A stretch of 64,000 nucleotides of DNA from Paracyclopina nana (GCA_019096065.1 JAGUCH010000002.1:14830501-14894500); one strand, 5' to 3'; counted from the first letter of the stretch, positions 25,024 through 36,833 are shown. Notes: generated by a model from the letters alone, not told the origin. A program made the numbers and translations.

Positions 25024-26239
25024 ATGGTGAACTTAAATATTCGCAATATCAGTAGATGGAGTAGGACAATGGCTCTTCTCGTGGTTGTAATTGCAACAGT
25101 ACTCGTTTATTACTTGAAATTTCGACCGAAGCGAGTTGAGACGAGTGCGCAAAAAGTAAGCTTACATTTAAAATGAAAACCACCTGCACCTATTCTTTAA
25201 AATCGCCAAGAAAAGCTGCTACTACCTCGTGATTGGCAATGGATTCTGCGATGATGAGCAGAACAGCCAAGAGTGCATTTTCGATGGGGGCGATTGTTGC
25301 TTGCCTGGAGCTCTGAGCAAAAGTAATTGTGACATTTGCGCCTGTCATGGCTACAAATCAAGCATTTTTGCGGAGCAGAAGACATCTCCAGATTCAGATT
25401 CCATTTCGCTCAATACCTTTACCACAACAACCACTACAACAATGATGACACCATCTGAAGAAACACCAGAACCTTCATACTACTTGCTGTTGATGTCTTT
25501 TAAAGCCTCGAAGGTTCATTTTCAAGCCATTTCAGTGGAAGTCGATGAGAATGTGCTGAGCTTCGAAAAGCCTCATTTCCACCCTGTAATTAAAGGAACA
25601 AGTACTATGATGCTGCAGAAAGAAAATGAACCCTCTTTCCTACTCACTTGTGGAGGAAATGCCATTGACAACGTAGGTATCAAAACGTGCACAGACATCA
25701 CTCATGATGTGGAGGTAAAATGAGTTGGCAATTCAGATACGAAACGTTGCAATATACGTCATTACGATTAAGGCTCCAGATTTGAGCCATCCTCGGGACT
25801 CACCAGCTATGGTACAAGTGAATCAGTCTCACTTCAGGCTGGCAGGAGGATGGGATTATAATTGGAGTACGAACGTAGCCTTTAGTCCCACATTTACCAA
25901 TACCACTGATTGGATCACGTATGACTCGATTGGCGCTGGTGGAAATTTTCAGAGTTACCCCACCAAGGACAATTTTTTAGTGGAGATGTGATGCTTTTAG
26001 GGACCAATTACCCTGAAGGCGAGATTGTCAGCCCTGTGGAGACCAAGTACACCAAAGTCCTGCTTGTCACCGGAGGAGCATCTTTTTGGGGGAATGGCTA
26101 TGGCATTTACAAGTTTTCGTGTCCTGATGTCAATTCATGTGTCTACGCGAAGCTATGGACTCAGCTGTCGATGAGCCATGGAGTAGTTTCATTTGGCGTC
26201 ATTTTGAATGATTTGTCATTGCTGAATAAATTGAATTGA
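25024..26239 (+). CDS. Type II membrane protein with a Lin-12/Notch repeat
   Basis: Exons are 25024-25155, 25211-25672, 25737-25918 and 25981-26239, with introns of 55, 64 and 62 bp, and all phases agree, giving 344 residues. The N-terminus is a short cytoplasmic stretch and one membrane helix (MALLVVVIATVLVYYL). An LNR module follows directly (GNGFCDDEQNSQECIFDGGD, residues about 52-71), which normally binds calcium. A Thr-rich linker and an unrecognised roughly 200-residue C-terminal region rich in beta-type sequence come after. The start lies only 44 bp from the start codon of the divergent minus-strand gene. Function unknown; likely a cell-surface or shed extracellular protein. Confidence 0.7.
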
Positions 26240-26680
26240 TAAGAAATACTTAGAGAACATACTGCTGTGGAAGTTGAAATTTCGCGGTCTTTCTGTAGCG
26301 TCTGTAACTATTAAGATTTGCTTGGTATCAACTTAATCCTTTTATGATAATGCGCCATTATTTGGAAAACAGATTTTCAGAGCAGTCTCATTGTTTTGAG
26401 GCTTTTTACACTTGTAAAAATTGCGAAATTCCAACTATAACATGCTGAAAAATAATATTTTCATGAGAAAGCTCTCGAAAAAACCTTTTTTTCCACCTTA
26501 TGCTGTGACAAAAATAGTAACAAAGTTGACTCTACTCATGTTGGTCTATCTAAGGAGCTAGCCTGACTTGCAATTCGATCTGCCAACTTTACACATGGAC
26601 AAAACTTCAACGTGAACTCATCGGCAACGATTGGAAAGGTTCCTACAATATTGTCAAGTGTTTTTTCTCGACTCGGAATC
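26240..26680. other. Intergenic spacer before CDV3
   Basis: 441 bp of AT-rich DNA with no exon or repeat recognised. It should hold the CDV3 promoter and 5' UTR. Confidence 0.5.
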
Positions 26681-27776
26681 ATGGCGGATTTGGACGACTT
26701 CTTCGCAAAGAAGGACAAGAAGAAGAAGACCAAGAAGGGATTTTCCAAGGCCAACACCGACGTTCTAGCCAAGAACCTTGAGGAAAATGACCGAAGAGAG
26801 CAACAAGCGGAAGAGAAGGCGAATAACGATGCCAGCCGACAAATGCGGATCATCCATGAAAACCAGACTGGATTGCAGCACGATGTGAGCTTTGTTTACC
26901 CTTTTGCTATTTTACGAGAAAAGTTAACATATTTCAGGAATTTTTATAGTTTGTATTCAATCCCGTCCATTTCGCGAGAAAAAAAATTTTTATACTAATT
27001 TTTTACGTAATTGGTGATTCGTGCTAACTCTGTTATGATTTCTATCTTTTAGGCTGATGGCGACGAATGGAAAGAATACGAAGACAGACGGACAGACTAT
27101 ACCAATTTGAAAATTGACACACTCAAGATCGACGACGACACCGATCAGAACGAAGAGGGCGACGAGGTCAACGAGGTCGGAGAAAAGGTTAAACGGTCCA
27201 AAGAAGGCGGCCCTTGGAGCAAGCTCGTCGCCTCAGACAGCCTTGACAGGGCCGAAGCCGAGGAAAAGGCTCCTGGTAATGGTTTAACTTTGAACTTTTC
27301 ATCATCTTGCTAACTACGTTAAATTGCAGAGCCTGAGAGGGAAGAAAAACCCGAGCCAGCATCGGCTCCTGCTGCTGCCACGAAAAGCTCGTACGTTCCA
27401 CCACATTTACGTAATGCTGCCTCTTCCGCCAATGCCAACGCTTCAGCCGCCGCTCCTGGTGGCCCCCGAGGCCCCAGACGGCCAAAACATGCTCCCGATA
27501 TAAGCAGTGAAGTCTACTTTCCTTCCTTGTCAGCCGCGATGGGCACTGATGACCCTCACCGAGGCCAAGGTCAAGCAAACAGGTCAGTTTTTTAGAATAC
27601 AGCTCCTTTCATGTCATTTTCTTGCTAAGATTGCGTGAAAACATCGAATTTCATCTTTCAGCTCTTACGGCTTCGAAGAGGTCAAATCTGGAGGTAGTGG
27701 CCAATCGTACAGCTCTAGAAACGCAGACGGTCCGAAATTGGCCTTGGACAACAAGTTTGCTGCGCTTCGTGACTAA
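26681..27776 (+). CDS. CDV3: CDV3 homologue
   Basis: Exons are 26681-26884, 27053-27275, 27330-27582 and 27662-27776, with phases 0, 1 and 2, giving 264 residues. The N-terminus MADLDDFFAKKDKKKKTKKG is the hallmark of the CDV3 family (human: DNFFAKRDKKKKK). Later conserved blocks are DEWKEYEDRRTDYTNLK, GGPWSK, SYVPPHLRN, a PDISSEVYFPSL segment and the end LDNKFAALRD. The protein is largely disordered and charged. CDV3 is cytoplasmic and its molecular role is poorly known. Introns are 168, 54 and 79 bp. Confidence 0.88.
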
Positions 27777-28059
27777 AATCTATGAACACTAGTGAAAGCT
27801 CAAAAATGATGTTGCAACCCGTCGTGCTTAAATGATGATACAACTACTACTCTAGTTGAGCTCCTTCACTGGCTCAACGATCCGGGGCAAATTGTCCCTC
27901 ATTATTGAGGTTTCTTCACAACAACTACATCACCTACTAAATATTACCCATTTTATTCCATATCAAAAACATGCCTATTACAAAGATTATCATTTTTTTG
28001 GTTATGGCAGAATAAAAGCAGGTTTAATATAGAGTGGTACCGATTTTGTGTTTCAGCTC

Positions 28060-28488
28060 ATGGAGGCCAAGCTGGCTGAGTACAGAGCCCGCAAAAGAGT
28101 GCAGCAACAGGCTGATGAGCAGAAGAGCAAGCTTTGGTCCTTTGTGACACTGAAATTTCTTAGGAGAAGTGATACTTATGATGACAAGGATGTCAACAGT
28201 GAAGTGCAGGAAGAGCCAGCTGTTCAATGGACCAGGATTGACTATGCAATTTTGTGCGTGAAAATCATGATGTGGTTGGTGGGGCAAGTAGTCTTTGTGA
28301 AAGTTGGCTTTGGTGCGGTCTACTTTGCCACCTCTGCTTTTGCCATGATTTGGCTGAACTTGGGCACCAAGCAGCGAAAGCCAGGAGAGATGAGTGCTTA
28401 TTCTGTGTTCAATCCTGGCTGCAAATCTATCGATGGAACCTTGACAGCTGAACAGTTTGAAGCCGAAATCAGGCACAGGAAAATGTGA
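28060..28488 (+). CDS. SAYSD1: SAYSvFN domain-containing protein 1
   Basis: One coding exon of 142 residues. The start MEAKLAEYRARKRV corresponds to the family N-terminus. A splice acceptor (TTTCAG) ends 4 nt before the ATG, so a non-coding 5' exon is likely. Two hydrophobic segments (YAILCVKIMMWLVGQVVFV and GAVYFATSAFAMIWL) precede the name-giving motif SAYSVFNPGCKSIDGTLTAE. Human SAYSD1 is an ER membrane protein that senses UFMylated ribosomes at stalled translocons. The C-terminal motif is intact. Confidence 0.92.
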   Translation: MEAKLAEYRARKRVQQQADEQKSKLWSFVTLKFLRRSDTYDDKDVNSEVQEEPAVQWTRIDYAILCVKIMMWLVGQVVFVKVGFGAVYFATSAFAMIWLNLGTKQRKPGEMSAYSVFNPGCKSIDGTLTAEQFEAEIRHRKM

Positions 28489-28710
28489 TTCTTATTCATT
28501 TTAGGCTAAGCACTGAGTACCCTTTTTATGCATTCTTAATGGAACTAAACATATACATTAAAACGAGCAAAATAGCTTTCAAATATAACACGCAAAGGCA
28601 AAAAATCAAGCATTGGATTATATGTAATGCGAACTCTGTTTTGCCGTTTTCGCGATCATCCGAAGAAGTCGCGAAATCATCATAGCATCTTTTTTCCAAA
28701 TGTTTTAATG

Positions 28711-28790
28711 TTGGGAATCGCCGTGAATGAGGGTTTCTTAGATGACCTAGGTTCGATCCCCATTCCAGAAAGATGTACTTTTTCTCCTTT
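28711..28790 (+). repeat. Possible tRNA-derived SINE fragment
   Basis: A perfect pol III B-box-like word, GGTTCGATCCC (28750-28760), sits between GGGAATCG and CCATTCC, which could pair like an acceptor stem. A T-rich run with TTTTT at about 28780 follows. The spacing is too short for a full tRNA and no A box or anticodon arm is recognisable. Confidence 0.25.
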
Positions 28791-30991
28791 TTTCTGTAAT
28801 GGGATTTACTTGCTGGACTAAGTCCTGGTCCTATTTCTTGGAGTCAAACAGGGGAGCAACACACCTTATAATATCTATTTTTTTATGTAAACAATTTATA
28901 AAACAAGCCACTAAAACAGCTGAGCAACAAATTTTGTAAAGTAAAAATCGAGTGGCAACTTTGCGGGTACGAGCTTGCGAGAGCCAAGTGATGCAACACG
29001 TGATGGACGACAAGTTCATCATGGCGTTATGATATGGAATGACGGAAAAAGAAGATAGAAGAAGATGACTATTCAACGCAAAAATATCAACCATAACCTC
29101 GCAACCTCCTGTCCGATTGCATCAGAAAGTTTAGAGAAGAAAAAGATGAAGCTACCTGGGTGAAGGGAGGCTAGCCTTGGGAGGACAAGGCAGGACTGCA
29201 AGGAGGAAGGGAGTTCTTCGGGGGACCTCAGAGAAGCAACATGTCAACTTTATAGCTAGAGGTTGACTGGTGTGAACTCTGCCAGCAGCTGGAACCTGAA
29301 GATCCTCGCCAAGTTTGATGTGTGCAGCACTGAAGAGACAGCCGCAGAGAAGAAACTTTATTGTCATATATATTGTTTTGAGCTCTGATTAGAAGCAGCT
29401 GTTATGCTGTGTTGTGCCAGCTAATGAATAGAAAATACCATCAGACCTTAATGAAGTATATTAGTGCTCGGACTCATAGCGAGGTCCTGATCCCTGGAAT
29501 GATCAGGGTGAAAGGGCGAGCCTTAACCACTGGTCAACTGTACATAAGCGTGCCGAGAGGTTCCTTGCCAGAAGCTGTGTACGTGAGGCTGCGGCCTCTG
29601 CATAGCGGCTTGTGAGACCTGGCAGCTCCGGTGTTGCGAATGAGTACTGGATTTGGGACCGATGCTTAACCTTCCTAGGTTCCTGAAGAGAGTACGAATT
29701 GTACACCATTTTGGAGGCCCCGGAGGGATAGAATGGCCACTCTCTCTCTAGTGGTTTGAAAACCAAAAGAAGTCCTGGAAAAAGATGGATGGATGCGTCC
29801 TGAAGTTACCCATTTGTGGCTGTGAATTGCCGAGGGCGAGGCTGCAATGGTTAGGCGGCACCTTAGTTGCGACTGGGGTGTGTCAATACTGTAAAAGTCC
29901 TGAGGCTGACGAGCCAAGAAGGCCATCCCAATGGGAGTGTCTACGTGTGGGCTAGCGGTAAATGCAATGAAACAGACGCACGTACATTTCGCATCGTTGC
30001 CACATTTAGAGGTTGTGCCTAAAGAGACTATATCTATTAATGGACAGCCCTAGTTTGTGAAGAAAATTCCATGGACCCTAGCCAGACAAATTTCCTACGT
30101 TGTGTGGCCTGGTACTATCATTTCCTAAGGGAGAAGACCCGTGGGGACGTCCTTGCTTGTCTTAAGCTGGAAAATGGGAGCCAAGCAGCCGGAAAAGGTA
30201 GCCGGGTGGTGGCATGCGTGTCATTGCCCCTGTGGGCTTTAACGGGTCAATGGAGCTCAAGATGGGAGCCATTTTGGAAAGTTGAACCCGTTAGAAGCTG
30301 AAGCAGATGGAAGAACAAAAACCTGGAGCGCGTAGGGCGTGCATGGAGCTTAGGGTGGAAGCCACCTTAGAAAGTGTGTGGTGCTCTGGACCAGGGCTCT
30401 TCTAGGGCGCAAAGAATGCGCGCCTGGGCGAGCTTCGTATACCTGTGTGTGTGTACCTCTTTCTCTTTCCATTCACTTTGTTGAGCTTGCTCAGCTTAGT
30501 GGCGTTCAAAATTGGTAAAAGTGAATGCAACCCTTGTTTTTCAGCTTGTGGGCACTTAGGATTCTGTTGGACATCTGGTGCCTAGGTTTGGTAATTTCTC
30601 TTCTGAGCAAGTGCTCATCTTTATTCCTGTGTGTGTGTGTGTATATTTGTGTGCGTGTGGGTCTTTGGTGAAGACTACTTAGGTAAAAGTGGTCCTAATC
30701 ATTGAAATAAAAACTTGTCATAGCAATTGCAACCTTTCCTCCGAGTCACTTGACCGGCGTAAGTAGGAAGCTAACTGTGCTTTGAACAGTCTTACGATTA
30801 AAAGCTTTAGCTTTTAATTGAGTGCGATTAGAGGCCTAGTGCTTTTAAGTCGTGCGAAGTAGCCCTGTACGAAAAGTTAGCATTTGTGTTAACTTAGTAC
30901 AAAATCTAGTTGAGTCTTAGAGATTAATCTCTTGGACGAAACTAAAGGACAAGTTGAGTTAAAGAGAACCTCTCTTTAGCGAAACGGAAGG
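28791..30991 (+). other. Non-coding leader, probably containing the 5' LTR of the outer retroelement
   Basis: Base composition changes at about 29.1 kb, from AT-rich host spacer to a more balanced sequence that continues to the gag start. No ORF has recognisable content. A (TG)n tract lies at 30628-30660, and an AATAAA at 30706-30711 is placed as in an R/U5 region. The LTR borders and primer site could not be defined, because no partner repeat occurs in the window. Confidence 0.35.
30628..30660. repeat. TG-rich simple repeat
   Basis: About seven uninterrupted TG units, then broken TG/TA units, upstream of the gag ORF. Confidence 0.8.
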
Positions 30992-33116
30992 ATGTCTCGT
31001 GATTTGAAAAATGCACTTTTAGTGCACTTAGAAGTCACTGAGAATGAATTGGAGAAACTGCTGAAACCTTGCGCTCCTACTGGGGAAAGCAGGGAGGCAG
31101 TGAAGGACTTTTTATCGTGGGTCAAGTACCCGACGACTACTGGTGCCTTGAATATCAATAGGGCAGGAGTAATAAGAGCATGGAATGCTACAGAAATTAT
31201 CGTCTTAAGCACTGAGGAGCCCCGTTCTCTTGATTTACATATTATGAAAATCATAGAACAAATGCCCCGAGATGATCCCATTAGACAGATTATGGTGGTG
31301 GTCAGGTATGTCAATGCAATTGACCCTCCTGATCGCAATTCAGCTACGTGTGCTTTGCTCCTCTATTGTTTTGGTATGGAGTATTTGAATAAAGCATTCA
31401 GGGAGAAAAAATCGATCATCCTTAGCAGATCCACTGATGCTGAGGAAGGGGAATTTGCGAGTTCCACAGAGGAATTGGAGCCAATAATAACAGCCTTGAG
31501 CACAATGATTAATAAAGAGAAACTTACTAACCCAGCTACGGGATTAGATGCTGTTGCTGCTTTGTTTGGATTGCGGCCTGATTTCTTCTCAGGGCCTGGT
31601 GAGGAAGAGGAATTAATGATCTCTACCTCTTTTGCTGTGGTGGATCCGCAAAAGGACGCCAATAAAAACAAGTCACTGGACATGTCGGCCATCCCCAAGA
31701 AGGTTGGGTTCCAAGATGGTCAGAAATCAATGCTTACTTCCACCAAAATGACTTTGAAGGACTTGACTGTCCTAAATAATTCAGTGGTTCTGCCCCCTGG
31801 TAAGGTGATAGAAACCACAGTGATGAAATTGCTGAAAGGAAAGGCCTTGAGTCCATATGACTTGGGTGTGGTGCAAGCCCACTACACTGCATTGCATGAC
31901 GCGAGCACTGCTAATAAAATAATAGCTACTGCCCAAATGACTGCAAAGCACATGTTTGGGGCTGACCCGAATGATATTTACGAACGAAACCTTGAACGGA
32001 TCTTGAAATTAGCAGATGCTGCGTCCAAGGATTCATTAGTACCAGTGGCTGAGTCTGTCTACCATGAGGATGCCCCACTGGATGAAAGGATAGAAGCTAT
32101 CAATATCAACGAAATAGTAGATGTTGAATCTGCTAGGCGAGTTGTATTGCAAATGGTGGATCCGGATTTGTCGCCTGGAAAAAAGGTCATTGAGATGCAA
32201 AAACTATTTCAGGCCTTGCAGACCAGACCTGAGTTTACCCCATTGCAGCACAAAATCTTTGTGGAATGTCACTTAAAGAGCCCTGAGGTGAGCTATGCGG
32301 TTCCCTCGTACTCTGAACATTCGAAAAGCGTGTATGATCCTAAGTACAATAAGGATTATATACCTTTGCCTCCTAATGGGCATTTGAAATTTGCAAATAC
32401 CAGTGCCCTCAAAGAAATCAGAGCGAAGTACTCTAAGAGATTTGATATGCAAAGTTCCTCCAACACTGCTGACAGTGTGTTAGAATTTTTGCGCACAATA
32501 AGTACACTGGCCCACCGGTATGATTGGAGCCATAATGCTATAATCGAAGGGTTATGCGAAGGGGCTACTGCAAGCACAGCTGAATACTTCAGAGGTGTGG
32601 CAAGTGAAGGCGTAGAGATCCTTTGGAATGATATCTATGCTTACACCAAGAATGTCCAGGAGGAAGATGAGTTTATAAGAATACATAACATCATCAGGAG
32701 CCCCACCCGGACATTTGACCAATCCGTCAGGGAATTGTATAAACTCAGGTTGCGAATCCATAGAGACTCTATGGATGGGGATGGCAAAGCACATGCCATT
32801 TCTGAAACGATCACTGATGCCCATGCCCTGCTGAAAAGGCATTGGCCTCAACAATACCAAGGGTATATCAATATATACCATGAGCATTTGTTGAAGCAAG
32901 GCACGCCTCTGAGGAGCATGGCTGCTCTATCTGAGATGGTTAAGGTTATTGGGGGCCATGTGGGGTCTCACATACCGAAAACTGAGCGAGACAGAGGGGC
33001 TAGAGATGCTAGACTACCAATGGTCCCAGCTGTTAAGCACAAAGCTCATCTTGCCATGGTTGAAGTTGATGAGGACAATTTGGATAGTGCTAGCATGGTA
33101 TCAATAATGTCACATG
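30992..33116 (+). CDS. Gag of outer element, 5' portion (interrupted)
   Basis: About 708 codons are open from ATG 30992 up to the insertion point. The visible ORF runs a few codons more into the inserted LTR and then stops at 33139. The protein is mostly helical, with no recognisable Pfam-type capsid motif by eye. A capsid role is inferred from position, the 3' zinc knuckle part and the overlap with pol. The break lies exactly at the 5 bp duplicated target ACATG. The frame resumes in phase at 45631, so the only damage is the insertion. Confidence 0.7.
33112..33116. repeat. Target-site duplication, left copy (ACATG)
   Basis: ACATG immediately before the left LTR is repeated right after the right LTR at 45626-45630. 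Five bp is usual for this superfamily. Confidence 0.9.
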
Positions 33117-33539
33117 TGGCTCGAGCATGCTCGCCTTAAGGCCTACCAGAGGCCTCAGCTACCCCACCCAACCTTCTTTCATGTGTCTTGTGTATATATC
33201 TCTTTATTTATCATGTTTCGTCTCACCTTATGGTTTATGCTCCTTGCAATCAAAACAAACCCAGAATATACAGTATAGTTTTTACCGCCAACAAAGAAGC
33301 ATCTAGGCCTTTGGCCTTCTTTATTCAGCAAAGCTACATCTTTTGGCAGTACTTTTGTCATTGGACTACTGGCTTTGTGCCATCTCTCCGTTGATCCAGG
33401 GATTTGGACTGCTTCACAGTGGATCCAGACTTGCTTCCAAGTGCTATCAAGGTTGTCCTCAGGAGATCTACAAGTACAAGGTTGACATTTCTGCATGTTT
33501 ATTCATTTCGCCTTCTACTTTTACAAGAGCCTCACAACA
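33117..33539 (+). repeat. 5' LTR of Bel/Pao element
   Basis: Starts TGGCTCGAGCATGC and ends CTCACAACA. Identical in length (423 bp) and apparently in sequence to 45203-45625. Small ORFs inside it recur in both LTRs and are not genes. Confidence 0.95.
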
Positions 33540-33544
33540 ATTTC

Positions 33545-33560
33545 TGGCGCGACCAACGTG
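33545..33560 (+). other. Primer-binding site
   Basis: TGGCGCGACCAACGTG begins with TGG, the complement of a tRNA CCA end, 5 nt after the left LTR. The tRNA was not identified. Confidence 0.65.
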
Positions 33561-33639
33561 AAGGGGCTCGAAATACCGCGACGCTGGTCAAAGATTCGAG
33601 TCAAAAATCAAAAATCCAAAATGGCTCTCACAAAACTGA

Positions 33640-33645
33640 GTAAGC
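33640..33645 (+). promoter_or_regulatory. Candidate splice donor in the leader (GTAAGC)
   Basis: CTGA|GTAAGC lies within a 10-codon upstream ORF that starts at 33621, before the gag ATG. Joining it to the acceptor at 42026 would keep the third ORF in frame with that upstream ATG. Inference only. Confidence 0.35.
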
Positions 33646-33686
33646 TTGACTGAAAGCTTAAGCTGGAACAGGACAACTATGCACAC

Positions 33687-36600
33687 ATGTCAGACAATGC
33701 AAATGACGAAGAAACTCCTGCAACAAAGCACAGGAGAAGCTTACGGATCAAAGGCTTGCCCCCAGCTGTTGAAAGTCAAGTCAACACACCATTCCGGAAT
33801 GCGCAGAGCTTAGTCACTCCTAGGGTAAATCTTTTCCAGCCCGAAGTGGATATCAGGCAAGCCATTGACTGGGAATATTCCGACTCTCCTGCATTGGAAG
33901 CGGAGTCCAGTCCACAAATTGGAACCCAGCGAGAATCAGTGAGAGATTTTAGAAGCTACTTGAGTCTCGCTCACGAGGGGGCAGAGGATATCCTCGAGCA
34001 AGCTACCACCAGTGTCTCCCACACCCCAGCTGTCATCAATGTCAACTTAAACTTGGACGGAGCCACAGGTGAGTCTTCAAGTAGCGCTTCCACTGTACAA
34101 TCTCTCACTAGCACCATCACAATGGCGGGAGACAATGACCGCACTGAAGAGGAACAGGCCGTTCGCAAAGAGGCTAAGAAAGCTCAGCAGCAGGAGGCCA
34201 AGCTCTCCAAAGAGGCCATGTTTGAGCACCTTAAGGTCATTAATGTCTTGAGCAAAGACTACCGCAATCAACTGAGGAACCCTGCAGGACTGGCTAATGA
34301 AACACTGCGAAAGATGCTCAACAAGCTCAACAAGGGTCTGCACGCATCAGTGGCCAAGTGGACACGTTATCGTGAAGCCCAAATGAAAGCGCACGGCCAA
34401 CTCTCAGAAGCCTTGGAGACCCAGTATGAAGGAGCTCAGAAGGTAATCAAACATCTTTATGCAAAAATTGAAAAGGAACAGGCCAAGCGGGCAGCAGCTG
34501 AGGAGGATGCCTTGAATGATGAGACCATCAACAAGGAGCTGGACTTCACCCACACCGACTCCGAGCATGAGGAACAAGGTGAGCCTAATTACACTTCACA
34601 ATTTGCCAGACACATTGCAGCCTCAAACAATGCAAGAAGAGGAAGCACAACGTCAAAAACTTCCACAGTCAACCCAGAGGCATCAACAATCCTGTTGGAC
34701 AGTGAACCGGGTCCATCAAAACCCTCTAAGGACGCAAAGAAGGCCTCCAAGAAGTCCAAGAAGGATCGTGTCATTACGGCAGAAGAAGTAGATGTGCTAG
34801 CCACAAGGGAAGACCTCAGAAACAAGGCCACAAGGCTGCAGTCAGCCCTCAACATGTGCGAACCTTCAGAGAAGATCATGCAACAGATCCTCGCCGTGGA
34901 GTCACTCATCAACATCTACCAACAACAGTGGAGCGACTTACTCATCATTGATCCTCAGGCGGCACAGCTGATGGACAAGCATGAGCTCAACTACTCTGCC
35001 ATACTTGACAATGCTCGCCAAGCCATCGACCTTATGGTAGCTCAAGAGAGAACTGCCAGGGCACACGTCAAGAAAGTAGTAAAGAATACTCTTTTCGAAG
35101 GCAAGTCTCAGCAACGAGGGTACTCCCCAAGAGAAGACCAAAAAGTCCTCTACACAGCTGACAACATCAAACTAGTCTATGATGAAGCCAAGAGAAGCTA
35201 TGTCATGTGCCCCTCCATGTCAGGAACGGCCCCGGATCCTGGAGATCCAGATGATGATGATCCCTCGGACTCAGACTCGAAAAAGGGGAATGACAAAAAC
35301 AAGAAAAGAAAAGAAGATGACGACTCTTCTGAAGACTCTGATGATGAGGAAGGCAATGAGTTTTGGAATGTTCCCAACAATAATGTTGCTGATGTCAAAC
35401 GTGACTCCAGAGAAGGCTCAGAAGGATCACAAGTAAGCTCCACCACTTCAAGCCAGAAGTTCCATTGCCCCATCAAGTATGAATACTTGAAGGCTCCAAC
35501 ATTCACTGGAGACAACCTTCTGGAATACTTTGAGTTCCGTGATGACTTCAAGCATAACATCCATATGGACCCATCGCTCACGGTTCAAGAAAAGCTGGCA
35601 AGGCTGAGAGCAGCCTGCAAAGGTGGTGAAGCCTACACGTGGGTATGCAACCAGCCCAGAACTGAAAAAGGCTACCTAGCTGCCCTGAAAGCCCTGGACA
35701 AGGAGTACAACAACATTGATCGTCTCCTAGCTTATGCTAACAAGAAAACGCAAGAACTCCCAATCATCGATCTCAACAAAAGAGACACCTTGCAAGCAGT
35801 GCGAAGCCACATCAACATGTATGTAGCACAGCTCAGGCTCAGCTTCAAGAAAGTCTTGAACAAGAAGCAAAGGGAGATCTATGTGTCAACCACAATCCAG
35901 AGCTTACGCTTCACCCCGGCCACCCAGGACCATGTGAGAACATTCTTGACAAGCAAGGGAGTTTCCAACTTCAATTACAAGCTGTTTGAGCAATGGGCTG
36001 CCATGAGCATGAGGCACCATTATGACAAGCAGATCGATGCCACTGGAGCAGCCAATAATGGGTCCTTATCTCTCACCAAAACTGCTGCAGCCACGTCATC
36101 CAACTCATTGGTTCCCAAGCAAGCATTGTTTCCAATCAAGAAATACGACAATCGCAATCCCCCATTCGCAAGAGGAACTTATGGCCAACCACGAACTGTC
36201 CTGTCAATCACTGGAGAAGAATGTGTTGGAGAGCCAACATTCACTGAGTCCATGCCGGTGGACCATAAGGCCATCTTCTCCACTACAAGTGAAGATCTAG
36301 TTGACACAGCAGATTATTCTGAAGAAATCATGTACTTGCCATGTGCCACAATCATGAGCATTGCTCAAGATGAAGATTATTCTTATCTGTCTTGCCCCTT
36401 TTGTGCGCAGCAACATCAAATTCCCCAGTGCCCAAAATTTAAGGAAGCGGAGCTTGTTCAAAAGTATTACATGTGCAAGAAAGTCAATGCATGCTTCCGA
36501 TGCTTGAGAGGCAAACATTATCAGAAGAGATGCAGACATCAAATGGCCTGTCAAAAGTGTGGCTCAATGGAACACAATGCTTGGTTACATGACTCCATTG

Positions 36601-36833
36601 CAGCCCTGACGCAATCAAGAGCTGGTACCACCAGACCTCAGTCTCAAGTTGCATCAGTCACAGTCGCATCGCTTCATCAGACAGTGTCAAATCATGAAAA
36701 AATGCTAGCCAGCATTGAGAAGTCCTTAGCAACTCTGGCAAGCCTCCAAGCAGCACCTGCAAAGACTACCACCACTCCAATTGTGAAAACTGCCACAGCA
36801 GTCAATCAACTCCCCACCAATGCAAAAAACTAA
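33687..36833 (+). CDS. Bel/Pao Gag (DUF1759-type with zinc knuckles)
   Basis: 1048 residues. A long charged, partly coiled-coil N-terminal half (many EAKKAQQQEAK-type stretches and acidic Asp/Ser runs near 510-560) precedes a DUF1759-like capsid segment with LKAPTFTGDNLLEYFEFRDD near residue 590. The C-terminal part has three Cys/His knuckles: CPFCAQQHQIPQC, CFRCLRGKHYQKRC and CQKCGSMEHNAWLH. It should assemble the particle and bind genomic RNA. It ends 32 nt before the separate pol start and is in another frame. Confidence 0.85.
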   Translation: MSDNANDEETPATKHRRSLRIKGLPPAVESQVNTPFRNAQSLVTPRVNLFQPEVDIRQAIDWEYSDSPALEAESSPQIGTQRESVRDFRSYLSLAHEGAEDILEQATTSVSHTPAVINVNLNLDGATGESSSSASTVQSLTSTITMAGDNDRTEEEQAVRKEAKKAQQQEAKLSKEAMFEHLKVINVLSKDYRNQLRNPAGLANETLRKMLNKLNKGLHASVAKWTRYREAQMKAHGQLSEALETQYEGAQKVIKHLYAKIEKEQAKRAAAEEDALNDETINKELDFTHTDSEHEEQGEPNYTSQFARHIAASNNARRGSTTSKTSTVNPEASTILLDSEPGPSKPSKDAKKASKKSKKDRVITAEEVDVLATREDLRNKATRLQSALNMCEPSEKIMQQILAVESLINIYQQQWSDLLIIDPQAAQLMDKHELNYSAILDNARQAIDLMVAQERTARAHVKKVVKNTLFEGKSQQRGYSPREDQKVLYTADNIKLVYDEAKRSYVMCPSMSGTAPDPGDPDDDDPSDSDSKKGNDKNKKRKEDDDSSEDSDDEEGNEFWNVPNNNVADVKRDSREGSEGSQVSSTTSSQKFHCPIKYEYLKAPTFTGDNLLEYFEFRDDFKHNIHMDPSLTVQEKLARLRAACKGGEAYTWVCNQPRTEKGYLAALKALDKEYNNIDRLLAYANKKTQELPIIDLNKRDTLQAVRSHINMYVAQLRLSFKKVLNKKQREIYVSTTIQSLRFTPATQDHVRTFLTSKGVSNFNYKLFEQWAAMSMRHHYDKQIDATGAANNGSLSLTKTAAATSSNSLVPKQALFPIKKYDNRNPPFARGTYGQPRTVLSITGEECVGEPTFTESMPVDHKAIFSTTSEDLVDTADYSEEIMYLPCATIMSIAQDEDYSYLSCPFCAQQHQIPQCPKFKEAELVQKYYMCKKVNACFRCLRGKHYQKRCRHQMACQKCGSMEHNAWLHDSIAALTQSRAGTTRPQSQVASVTVASLHQTVSNHEKMLASIEKSLATLASLQAAPAKTTTTPIVKTATAVNQLPTNAKN

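Noticed and set aside
25705-25736. A 23 nt intron at the end of LNR exon 2
   Set aside because: Too short to splice. The donor at 25673 gives a normal 64 bp intron in the correct phase.
29503-29926. Minus-strand ORFs in the leader region
   Set aside because: Short, overlapping, no domain; treated as non-coding LTR or leader.
33179-33561. Small ORFs on both strands in the LTR
   Set aside because: They recur identically in the other LTR (45265-45582 and others) and simply reflect repeat sequence.
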